Program-made: the position numbers and the translations under genes
Source: Apteryx mantelli
Taxonomy: Eukaryota > Chordata > Aves > Apterygiformes > Apterygidae
DNA length: 64,000 nt
Direction: 5' to 3'
Assembly (NCBI RefSeq): GCF_036417845.1
Contig: NC_089978.1
Location: 83,756,007-83,820,006 of the forward strand
The notes under the pieces: model-generated
What the model was told of the DNA's origin: nothing
Databases searched by the model: none
What the model saw: only the letters and a program-made list of their open reading frames with translations
Shown here: positions 14,401-24,564 of the stretch, piece after piece
Position numbering within the stretch: position 1 is the first letter of the stretch
How the letters are laid out: the number at the start of each line of letters is the position of its first letter

Positions 14401-14997
14401 TGTTCACTGTTATAATCGTTTGGAAATCTGCTTTCTCTTGCATGCTTGCTACACTTCCTGATTAATATTTTTAATTCATTGGCACAGCAGCAGATTATTT
14501 TCATTCAGTGTCTTGAATGGAAAAAGACAACCTGTATTCTGAAACTGTGAGTTAGTATCAGCCCCTCTACAGGCTGCAAAAGGAATTGAGGTAGCTTGTG
14601 AATATTAGAAAAAAAATGTTTATTTGAAAAAGAAAATACTTACTATAAAATGATAAAATTCTAAAATGTACTGTACTATGGTGAATAATTAAGAAATGCA
14701 TGTTCAAATTACACAATATTATATTTGCAAAATTTACCCATTATTTAGGTTTTCAAACATTACACAAAAGCAGAAAAACAAAATGAGATTGCACATTCAA
14801 AAAGTTTGAACTAGATGATCCTTAAAAAATCAGGTTACTTCACCATGTCATACAGATATCAAATACTATACACTAAGATCCCAGCTTTTCTAATTATGGT
14901 TATAATTTGCTTTGCCCTGTCACAAGAAGCAAAGAATGCAGTAAGACATCCAACTGAGAAACACAGAACTTGCCCTGTTAGATCTATTAACAGTTAA

Positions 14998-15554
14998 ATC
15001 ACAGAATCACAGAACCACAGAATGACAGAATAGTTGGGGTTGGAAGACACCTCTTGAGATCATCTGGTCCAACCCCCCTGCTCAAGCAGGGCAGCTAGAG
15101 CGGGTTGCCCAAGACTATGTCCAGTTGAGTTTTGAATATCTCCAAGGACAGAGACTCCACAACCTCTCTGGGAACACAGTTCCTGTGTTCAACCACCCTC
15201 ACAGTAAAGACATGATTTCTTAGGTTCAGCTGGAATTTCCTGTGTTTCTGTCTGTGCCCATTGCCTCCCAGCCTGTCGCTGGGCACCACTGAGAAGAGTC
15301 TGGCCCTGTCTTCTTTACATCCTCCCATCAGATACTTATAAACATTGATCAGATTCCCCCTGCGCCTTCTCCAGGCTGAACAGTCCCAGGTCTTTCACCC
15401 TCTTCTCCTGTGAGAGATCCTCCAGTTCTTTAATCATCTTTGTGGCCCTTGCTGGGCTTGCTCCAGCAGGTCCATGTCTTTCTTGCACTGCAGAGCCCAG
15501 ACCTGGGCACAGCACTCCAGCTGTGGCCTCACCAGTGATGAGCAGAGGGGAAGC
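14998..15554 (-). mobile_element. CR1 LINE 3' fragment, 5'-truncated, minus strand
   Basis: The complement reads as the CR1 3' region. At its 3' end (left side) are repeated 'acagaatcac' octamer-type units, followed by 'ggttggaagacacctcttga', 'gttgcccaagactatgtcca', 'ggcaccactgagaagagtct' and 'ggctgaacagtcccaggtct', and it stops at 'gagcagaggggaagc' near 15552. Only the last part of ORF2 and the 3' UTR remain, which is the usual 5'-truncated insertion. The copy is fairly well preserved, so it is probably not ancient. Open frames on either strand here (for example 15095-15328) are shadows of the element. Confidence 0.93.
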
Positions 15555-18500
15555 AAAAATCCTGAAGCAAAAGTGATTTTTAGCTTTTCCAAAAGTATTT
15601 GGACTTTTTTAGGATTTTCTCTTTTAATTTTATGGGCAAATATCTCATGGACCCATACAACTCAAGTGTTTGCTTGAGTAAAGTAAGAAAATGCAGATAT
15701 GCACAAAGCTAACTTTGAAAGAGCTGTCCTGGGAAAAAAAAATGCTTCTGGCATATTGTAAACATATATTTGTAGTGATCTCAGCAGAGAAAGTGAAGAA
15801 GCCATTAATAGGACAACATTTATAACATCTTAAAACCACTCATAAGGCACTCATTGGGTTGATTCAAATCTGTAGCCACAGTGTATTTCAGGGAAAATAA
15901 AGTGAGCATCTCCTTTCCCCATCCCCCCCTCCTTACTGCTTCTCTGCAAGAAAAAAGAAAAATCTCATTTAGATCTGTGTTCCTTGCTGCATGAAGCAGC
16001 AAGCTTCTTGGCAGTTTCACTGATATTTTTCTGGCTGCTAAGCTTCAAAATAGTTCTGAACCTCAGCCATTTTATAAGGCTAGTAGTGATTTGAAAATAC
16101 CAATGCTTGTGGTTTATATGGAACAAGTCCTGATTTCTTAGACCCTACTGAAAATCCGCTCACCTGTGACTAACTGAGACACAGCTAAAGAGATAGGGCA
16201 AGCAGTGAGAACTTGTGTATTGGTGTAAGAATGTTTTTCCACCAGCTTTGTAGAAATTGTGCTAGGTTTCTTTTTGAAAGAGCTAGGGATATCTGGTAAG
16301 TATGTCACTGCTCTTTCATGAAACAGAATCACTTTTAATTCTTATTATTATTACATTAGGATGTAAAATACTTATCAGTATAAGATCTGGGTGCACATCA
16401 CAAAATTTAGATCAGAATTAAGCAACCATTTCTGTGACAACCCCCACATAGCACCAAAATAGCTACTCTGAAAAGGAGTGATACGAGGCAGATGATTAAA
16501 TGTCAGTGAATTCTAAAGACTGTTTCTATTAGAGAGCACAAAGAAAGTGATCTTGCATTGTGCTCTAAAATGTCTCTACCCTGTAAGCTCATCTGCAGAG
16601 ACCGATGACTCTTACGCTGTGCATTGCCTCATTGACACTCTTTTGGCTCCAGAAGGTGCGTATGTCCACTTGTGTGAATCAATGTACATGATCAAGGCTT
16701 CAGTGGCTATGATGAGGACTTAAATGTTTAGGGGGAAAGAATCACATGAATGGTCTCCCTGGAAAATGCTCTGCAGCTGATCTCTTTGCTTTCAGCTTTG
16801 GAACAAGAGCGCTGCAAAGAGGTAAGGGTAAGGCAGCTCTGAAGCAATGGGCACGGAGACAGTATAGGTCCTTGCATTTCACCTGGAGTGGAGCTGGCAG
16901 CCAAAGCAGAGAGTACAGGTGTAAGACACTTTTGTCAATCTTTCTTAATGATCTGGCAAACAGATTTTGGTTAGCAGAAAATATGACACAAGTGCCTTCA
17001 CCTGCAGTTTACTCACCCTCCTCCCCCTGCTCATAGGCCATTTGCTGATGGGTATGGCAACACTTACTTGCTAATACCTCCTAACCAAAAGCATTAGGTA
17101 TTATGCAGTGGGGTAAACAAATAATTTCTGAACTGTGCTGTATTTACAGAATACTTCTTGATGGCTGTAGTGAATTTCTAAAAACTGTGCACACTTTCCC
17201 AAGAAAATTCTGTGTGCTTTATGGTATGTTATCCCTTTAAGCTTTGAAGCTTCCATTAGTCTTTCCATGCATCTGATTCCTATGATAATTCTTCTCTAAT
17301 ATTTACTGTTAAGCAGCATTAGGGCACTTAGTTTCTGTTCTAGAAGCACAGCATAGCCTGAACAAAATGAAAATCCCCAATGATTCTTACCAATGGTCAC
17401 TTGAATAATCAGAAATGCATTGAGCCCCGAGGACTCCTTATCATGTTATTCAGTATTCTGAACAAGTAACTACCTTACTCTATTTTGTTCTGCAGACAGA
17501 CTTGCAGTCTTCTCTTCTACCTGGAAGAAACAGCATTCTTAATGCAAGCCACATAATATACTTGCCTGTACACACCTTTTATACATTCTGTCATTCTGAA
17601 ACCAAACCCTGATTCACACAGACTGACTTTTCCATTGGCACTATGGAATAGCATATGCAGTACACTGTAACTCGCCTAAGCTAAGAATAACTATCATACT
17701 GTCTGAGACCTCACATAATTCATGGCTCTAGATTAATCCTGCTATTAAGGTCAAAAAGAATGCATTTTAGTGGATAAAAAATGGTGTGCATTATGTTTAA
17801 AAATATAGGCTGAAAATTTCAAATGTACATGATGAAGTTTGGCACTTCAGATACTCAGGCAGTCATGTATAAGCTGCTTGGTTTTTAGAACTAGCAAATT
17901 CTTTTTCATTTGTGAATGTTTAGTATTACTGACAAGTAGGCCACCTATCTTCAAGTGCCTAAATATGGACTGAGAAAACTAGGTTTTGGCATACACTATG
18001 CCACATACACTATGTCTGTGAAGTTTCTATTCATTGTGAATTTTTTTTTCCCCTCTCAGTATAGGTTATTTTGCTCTTTCTCTTATGAAATCACTTTTTT
18101 CCCCTCAGCTCAGATGGTAGCAGATATTTCCCAGGAAGATCTACATAGAACAAAAGCTTGCAATGTCTCTTGAGTTTCATGGTAATGCCCTATTCTGACA
18201 GGGAAAAAAGTATTTTGTGTTATTAGACTGACAAGCTGGCAAATTTACAAGCCATAATTGAAATCATATTCTCGTACTAGCGGATAATAAACAGTACAAA
18301 ATATTTCTGAAGATTTTAAACATGAGACCATAAACAAAGAATCTCCACTGCCAATAAATTTCTAATACAACTATCCTGTCCTCTGTTTTGATGATGTCTT
18401 AATACAAAATAGAATATGCCTCTGATTTTTAAAAATCACTATTAATTTGATCATTTTAGTCACAACTGAAGAATATAATAGATAATTCAAGGAAGGATTC

Positions 18501-21500
18501 ACTGGTAGTTTTTTTTTTAATATTTTATTTATTTTAAAATGCCTACTTTTTTCATTTTTCCTAATGTTGCCATAAAATTTTCAGTCTCTGCACTATTTTG
18601 GTTGAAGTATCAAAAAGACAGATTGCAGAATTTAGATTTGCCTTCAGACAGGGTGGATGAGGTTTTTACTTTTCCCTCAGTTTTCCTTTTACTGTAAATA
18701 CATTTGAGCACTTACATGCACATTAACATTTAACATTTCTTTTTTTTCTGATTCATATTCATATATTTTCTTTTCTAAGCGTGATTCGCTGAAGTCATAT
18801 TTATTCAAACGACGCTTAAGCACATGCTTAATTTTGTAGCTGGTTCAAGTTATGTTTTAGACTAAGTGATGTTATGAATCGGGCTGATAAGCATGTTAAA
18901 GGTTTTCCTGAATGGCATCTTTTGCCAGTAGAAGATAACTCTGTTCTCTCCATATTGTGTTTTGAATATTTCATACTTATCCATTACAGAAAAATGAATC
19001 CTTTTTTTATGAAGACCAGTTTATTTTAAAAGAACTAATGCTTTAGTATTGTCTTATTCATTGAAGCAGAAAATATTACTATCTTTATTTTGGCTAAGGT
19101 CCCATTCCTTAACTTGGTCTTGTCTGTGTGTTGCAACATATGAAAACAATTTTTTTAATATCAGATTCAATATGCTGTAAGACGTTTTAGTTCATAACAG
19201 CAACCAGTAGTTTTTGTTCACCGTCTTTTTTAAACAACCTGCTTGTATAGCTTTGACTATGTATGCCTGGCTTCAGCAAAATGGTTGCACCAATTGTGGA
19301 ATCCTTGCTTATTTTGTTCCATCCAATGCAGTATCTTTTAGGCTGTTGTTCAGGAACCACAAATGTTGGAATGTACTAACTTAACCATCCTCTGGATTTC
19401 TTTGTTTCCTGAATGGCAAGAAAGAAAATAACCTTATCTGCTATTATTTAAATTTTCAATTATTTAGGATTTAATTTTGAATTTCTATGTGTATCACATC
19501 TACTGCACTAAATTATGTAGCGAAAATGAAACCTTTAGAGCTTAACAGTTTACATGAGTCAATAAAAAAATTATGCCTGATAAAACTCTATTCAATAAAA
19601 GTGCCAAAACTGATGTGTAGAAGCTGGGTGTACTGATTCAAGGAAAGTGGAGGGACTTCTTGATAACACTCTAAATGTGGACACAGAGAAAATCTATAAC
19701 TGTTATAATATTTTTATATGGACTTGCATACTATATGGATAATAAGCACTGGGATAAACAAACAGTTTCTAAAAAGATCCATGTTTTGAAGCTTCAAAGC
19801 TGAAAAAATGAATGTAATGGTTTGAAATACAAGTAGACCAGAAAACTACTACAGAACTTACTAGCATGACACAGTCATAAACAACTATCTCTACCAATAA
19901 CATTCAGTAAGTACCAGACCACAATATCAAAATGGTATCTTTCCTTGGAACTTCAGGTTTCAATACCAGCTCTGTACTAACATCTCATTAGCCAATGGCT
20001 TTTATTGTCACACTCCTTTAAACATTTATGCCATTTGGATATAAGTAATATCATCAAGCACTACCAAAAAATCATGGAACCTTCAGCTGTTATCTCAGGA
20101 GGTAAAATGTCATTCTAACCTGATGAATTAAAATCCATCCTAAAGGTGAAATACCTTTTTAAGTATCTTTTTAAGATTCCAAATCATAAAAAAAAGACTA
20201 GTCTTAAAAAAATTGTAGAGAGAGATTTTTAATTGAGAGGAAAACTTCCAAGACCTCCAAAAGTATTAAAATGAAAAACTGGACTTCAGTCATTTCCAGA
20301 GGTTTCATTTTATGTCTTTGGTGGGGGATTTTACCTATCTTCCTTTAAATTATCTAGGATCAAATTGTACTAACCCAAATGTAGTAAAACAAACATTATT
20401 GGTCAAACTACAGGGCTAAAAAAGTTTGTGCAGTGTGGTATCCAGGAGAGTCCAACTCATATTCTTCTTTGAGCATTTGGTGCCTCAGAATGAAGAAAGA
20501 AAAATCCTAAAACACAGCAACACGCAAATAAATGGGTTTTGATCTCATTCATAAAGATATTTACATCCCATCTTCACAGCAGTTTCCCTAGGACCCAAGC
20601 AATTTAGATGTTTGAAAAAATTAATAGTTTTTAGAGTGATTTAATTGGTTTTATGTTATTAATAAGTTAAGATGCCAAAACATTCCTACATGCATTACAT
20701 ATGTCTGTCACTTCCTTTAGAACAAAGGGCATTATAAAATGAGGCAGACTGCTTTCTCTACAAATGAAACTATACACAAAACTGCCATAATATGTGAAAT
20801 TAAGGCTTTTACTGGCCCATGATCTACAGTAGGATACTATGATTACACAAAACATTAGTATTAAGTGTTCTAATTGAATTACTTCAGGCAAAAGTAATAA
20901 AAAGGTCATAGTATACCATAACAAAGCATCCTCAAAAATAAAGACTTAGAATTCTACTCTAAAAAAAAAAAAGATAAAATTTAGCCAGGAATTGATATCA
21001 ATTTCCTGGTTTAAGATTAGGAACTTTATGTTCAATTATTGTTTGTTACTGAGATACTAAATACACGTTGTTCTGCTGTCTTGGGCTGTCCTCATTCAGT
21101 ATTTACATGTACCTTTGTCACCCACAAATGTGTTTATCTGACCTAATTTTAGGCCTCTAGAAGACAGGCCTCTAGTCGAAGATGGGCATCTAGGGCCTCC
21201 TCTCTACTGGAGCTGACAGAAAAAATAAAGTATCTCCAAAGGGCAATTCATGTCACTTTTTTTAGAATGAGATGTGTTGGAGTGATAGGTGCCCATCCAC
21301 CACAGAGACAGGGGATGATTAACTGAGGCTGGAACCCTAATTTTTGGTAGTTAGTGAGAAGAATCCCACACCAGTGACTAAAAAATATGAAAGTATTTGC
21401 AAGAGTTCAGTCATGACATTGTTTAGTTGATGTATCCTGCAAATGAAGGGATAATACCAAAATGTGATGTTCATTTACAGATGATAGCTCTAAAACCAGT

Positions 21501-22094
21501 CCAAACTATGTATATTAATTGATGTCTACTCATGACATAGACAGAACAATGTCCTCCACCTTGCTTCTTTGGGTTGGCAGGTTTTATCCTTTCCCTGCAG
21601 CTGAAATATAGTTTTATATCTGGTTGCTGTGACACCAGAGCCCAAAGAACCATGAATGAAATTTTGAGACTGATACCCCAATCTCCACCCCCATGCGTGA
21701 TTCCCACATAGCACAGCTCCAGAAAGCTACCAGTATTTAGCACAGTTGGAACAAGTAGACTTGTTTGGGTTCTCTGTTCATGTCTGCACATCTGGGAATA
21801 AGACTTGCTATTAATGGATCTCCAGGGTGTCGGCTGTCCCAACAGTATCTCCACAGCCATTCTGGACAATTTGTACTGTTGCAATCATTTCCACTCAGGA
21901 AAACAAAAATATCAAAGCAATTATAATCATAGCAATACTTCTTCTATCTGTTTGGAATACCAAGAAAAGAGATAAAAATAATTTCAGTTCAGTTTCAAAT
22001 TTTAATGAGTTTCTGTTAAGGCCAGTCATTTTGGGTACTGCACCCTCTGTTTATCACACTGATACATTTATAAACAGCAGTCTTTTCACCCCTT
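15555..22094. other. Intergenic DNA, no gene recognised
   Basis: No exon or RNA gene was recognised. The sequence is AT-rich with homopolymer tracts. Short frames such as 16746-17036, 20667-20924 and 21471-21884 have no familiar domain. One small patch (18776-18840) keeps four CpG dinucleotides within about 35 bases, unusual outside a CpG island. Confidence 0.55.
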
Positions 22095-22335
22095 AGTCTT
22101 TGTTTTGGTAGGCTAAGCTCTTTCAGCCTCTTCTCGTAAGGCAGACTCTTCATTACCTTTAACATTCTTTTAGCATTTTTCTGCACCTGCTCTCATTTTC
22201 CTCAAACGTACTTCTTGAATGAGCTGAGTGTAGCATTTATGGTCAGATCTTATGCTTTCTGCTTTTCTATCTCTACTGGAAATATCTCAGTTGATGCATC
22301 ATAGGATCATATTTGCCTTTTCACCAAAAGACCTT
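22095..22335 (-). mobile_element. Old, decayed CR1/L3-type LINE fragment, minus strand
   Basis: Several landmarks of the CR1 3' region appear in order in complement form: 'ctctttcagcctcttctcgt', 'ggcagactcttcattacctt', 'tttctgcacctgctct', and 'gttgatgcatcataggatca' followed by 'tatttgcctttt'. Divergence from the younger CR1 copies in the window is clearly larger, with many substitutions and small gaps, so this is an older subfamily. The boundaries are estimates. Confidence 0.62.
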
Positions 22336-22579
22336 GAAAGCATAGAAATTCTACAGAACCCTTAAAGCGTCTTCACTTCTGTAGCTCTCACCACTATGCT
22401 TTGAGGCACCTTTGTGTGGTAAACCTTGGAGTGTAAAGTACTCAAGATAGGGACCTTGTTTGATACAGAGCATATGTCCCTAATTTTATATATGGTATAT
22501 CATTTCATCAGCTTCAGTTAGCTTTATAGGATCTTGGCCTATCTCCTTAGTCTATAAATAAATAATGACAGTTTTATAA

Positions 22580-22614
22580 ATAACACAGTTTCTAACCAGC
22601 TGAAACTGTGTTAT
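22580..22614. repeat. Perfect 13-bp inverted repeat (hairpin), 9-base loop
   Basis: The arms are ATAACACAGTTTC at 22580-22592 and GAAACTGTGTTAT at 22602-22614, with a 9-base spacer. The DNA could extrude, or an RNA could fold, as a stable short hairpin. No small transposon or known small RNA was recognised from it. Confidence 0.9.
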
Positions 22615-23655
22615 CTTTGTAATTTTTGCCAATCAGTAGAAGAATGTGAATGACAGGCACAGGTTCTACAGTTTTAAAAAATCTGGTATAACAATAAATA
22701 AATATAGTTACATGTAAGAACCACATAAATATTTTGATGTACTAGCATAAAGTATTTCATAAGGTATTTTAGAATATGCACAAACCATTTACATCTATGG
22801 TAGGTCTGCAAGTGTTTTAAGCTGGCTGTTCAATGTTCTCCCAGTGTAAATAGATGATCAATCATTCCTTGTTACTGTTTTAAAGAATAGTTTGAAACAT
22901 GATGCACAGCAAGTGTTCGTACTGCCTGTTCTTTTTGTTCCCTTATCAATAAAAGTTTTAATATTAAAAAAAAATGCATTTTTTTTTCTGGCTGCTAGAG
23001 TCTAAATATTGGGCTCTACTGTCATTTCTGAAATTTTTGGTTGGTGAGAGAGTTAAGGTGCAAGCCTCCAAAAGAGACAGAAACTGCGGGAAGTAAAAAG
23101 CATACCAATCTGTTTAGCAAATAAAGACACAAATAAAAACACTAAAGTGGAGAATATGCATTCCCATGCTGAGAATTATTGTACCGTAGTGTAGAGCTTT
23201 GAAGCATATCTTTGTGTGAAGATGAATTTGAATTTCTCCAGGCTCCTGTCCTGCTCACTCACAGGAAGCTTATGGACAGCAGTTAAACTCCAGTGCCTAT
23301 TTTGAAGCTTTATACAGGGCAGAAGCGCAAGACAGCGTGTCTCCTTGCGCTCTTGTGTACATCAGGACAAATCGGCTACACCATTTTCCACATGGAATGA
23401 GGAATGCTTGATTTTAACTATGTTGCCATGACTCGGCCTTGCAGTGCTCCTGCCACAACCAGGAGTTTCTTACGTGGCATGGATAAAGAAGCCACAGGAT
23501 GGTGACAACCTCCTCTAGTGACAGCAGGGCAGTGAATTTGCCACTCTGTTGCCTGTCAGTGGTCCATGGCTGAGGAACATCTAATGCTTTGGCTGGAGGC
23601 TACCAGAGCTTGCCTCTGCCCCAGGGGGAAGTATGGCCAGACAGTGAAGCATGAT

Positions 23656-23677
23656 CCCTGAGGAGAGATCCTCAGGG
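23656..23677. repeat. Perfect 9-bp inverted repeat near the CpG island edge
   Basis: CCCTGAGGA at 23656-23664 pairs with TCCTCAGGG at 23669-23677 around a GAGA loop. It lies just upstream of the CpG island. No function is evident. Confidence 0.85.
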
Positions 23678-24281
23678 GTGGAAGAGGGCTGTCTGCTTCC
23701 CCCAACTTTTGCTTTCAGAGGAGGAATCTGGGCAGTGGCCTTCTTGCAAGGACCAGGGTGCTTCTCCCGGGCTGGGGAGGAGCCTTCTCCCCCTCACCAG
23801 GGCTGCCCTTCCCCTCTCCCCGGGGCCAGCCTGCCCCAAGGGAAGGGCAAGCGTGCGGAGAGGTGCCCCCGGCCCGGCCCACCTCCCCTCGGCCCCCGCT
23901 CGGCCCCTCGGCCCGGCCCGGCCCGGCCCGCTGCCAGCGGCTGCAGCGCCGCCTCGGGCGGGAGCCAGCGGGCGGCGCTCGCCCGGGCAGCCGCCGCCTG
24001 CGCGCTCCGCTCCCCCACAGGAGGGGGAGACATTGCCGGCGAGAGGAGAAACTCCCCTTTCCCGCCCTCCACCTTCTTTCCACCTTGCTTATCCCCCCCC
24101 TGCCCGCCGCCCTTCGCCGCCTTCCTCCGCCGGGGATACTGCAAAGAGGCGGCGGAGCGCGGCCGCCTTCCCCTCAGCCTCCCGGTGCGCGGGGCGGCGG
24201 GGGCCTGGGCCGGCGGCCACGGCGCCCTGCTCATGCCTTGAGTTACCCGGCGGAGGGGGCACGGGAGGCAGCGCGAGGAGC

Positions 24282-24315
24282 GGGGGAGGGAAGGAGGAGG
24301 GGGGGGGAGGGAGGG
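24282..24315 (+). promoter_or_regulatory. G-quadruplex-prone guanine tract
   Basis: On the plus strand there are five guanine runs of 3 to 9 bases within 34 bases (24282-24286, 24288-24290, 24299-24307, 24309-24311, 24313-24315), separated mainly by single A or GGA spacers. This meets the usual pattern for an intramolecular G-quadruplex. It lies about 210 bases upstream of the proposed start codon, so it would be promoter DNA or 5' UTR depending on where transcription starts. Confidence 0.75.
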
Positions 24316-24325
24316 CTGCGCGCAG

Positions 24326-24494
24326 ATGAATGCCGCTCCTGCGAGATGCTGCACGCCCAGCTCCCTGCCGGAGGGGGGTAGCAGCCTCCGCCGCCGGCTC
24401 CTGCCTTTGCAAGGGCTGTTGCTGCCGCTGGACGCAACCTTCTCCCCGACATGGAGCTGCTGCTGCCGCTACCGCTGCTGGAGTGAGTGAGTGA
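24326..24494 (+). promoter_or_regulatory. Cluster of upstream open reading frames in the presumed 5' UTR
   Basis: At least four ATG-initiated short frames precede the main start: 24326-24490 (54 codons), 24330-24494 (54 codons), 24346-24381 (MLHAQLPAGGG) and 24451-24486 (MELLLPLPLLE). If transcription starts upstream of 24326 these are uORFs that would lower translation of the main frame. None resembles a known protein, and none can extend past 24494 because the GAGT repeat closes all frames. Confidence 0.55.
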
Positions 24495-24498
24495 GTGA
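24481..24498 (+). repeat. GAGT tetranucleotide repeat giving stops in all three frames
   Basis: The sequence is (GAGT)n ending in GA, 18 bases. Because the period of four is not a multiple of three, TGA falls in each frame in turn (24484, 24488, 24492, then 24496). It sits 26 bases before the proposed start codon. The same repeat contains GTGAGT, which resembles a splice donor, so cryptic donor use is conceivable. Confidence 0.85.
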
Positions 24499-24519
24499 CG
24501 GGCAGAGCTGGCCGGCTGC

Positions 24520-24537
24520 ATGGATGGATGTGTTTAG
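24520..24537 (+). promoter_or_regulatory. Five-codon uORF overlapping the main start codon
   Basis: The start region is ATGGATGGATG. The ATG at 24520 opens M-D-G-C-V and stops at TAG 24535-24537, overlapping the main ATG (24524) in another frame. Both ATGs have T at -3 and G at +4, so neither is favoured by context. A scanning ribosome would meet the short frame first, which suggests leaky scanning or reduced translation of the main frame. Confidence 0.6.
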
Positions 24538-24564
24538 CTTTGTGAAGATTGGGAAGCTCTCCGG
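24524..24564 (+). CDS. FRMPD4: FRMPD4 first coding exon (partial gene)
   Basis: The frame from ATG 24524 reads MDVFSFVKIGKLS plus GG of a split codon. It is followed directly by a strong splice donor, with GTAGGT starting at 24565 (phase 2: two bases of the codon in this exon). From memory, vertebrate FRMPD4 begins MDVFSFVKIAKLSS, so 12 of 13 complete codons agree. FRMPD4 (Preso) is a neuronal postsynaptic scaffold with WW, PDZ and FERM domains. It binds PSD-95-type proteins and Homer/mGluR complexes and influences dendritic spine shape. None of those domains is in this exon; they would lie in exons beyond the window. A tiny first coding exon in a CpG island followed by a very long intron fits this gene. 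The alternative start at 24520 stops after five codons. The identification rests on a short match, so a related N-terminus in another gene remains possible. Confidence 0.62.

Larger units (their letters stand above)
5767..14997. other. Intergenic DNA, no gene recognised
   Basis: This is AT-rich single-copy-looking sequence. It contains a TA/CA microsatellite (7047-7079), a TG microsatellite (10722-10746) and a perfect 22-bp tandem duplication (11436-11479). The 141-codon frame at 12447-12872 is the longest open frame outside the CpG island, but it has no recognisable domain and is probably chance. The stretch at about 8590-8690 is rich in TAAT/ATTA-type motifs and could be a non-coding regulatory element. 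That is only an impression. Confidence 0.55.
22336..23739. other. Region immediately upstream of the CpG island
   Basis: This sequence grades from AT-rich to moderately GC-rich. It contains a perfect 13-bp inverted repeat (22580-22614) and a 9-bp one (23656-23677). No exon was recognised. It is the natural place for proximal upstream regulatory sites of the gene starting near 24,500, but I can name no specific site with confidence. Confidence 0.5.

Noticed and set aside
15095-15328. Minus-strand frame at 15 kb as a gene
   Set aside because: It lies wholly inside a truncated CR1 element and translates CR1 3' sequence.
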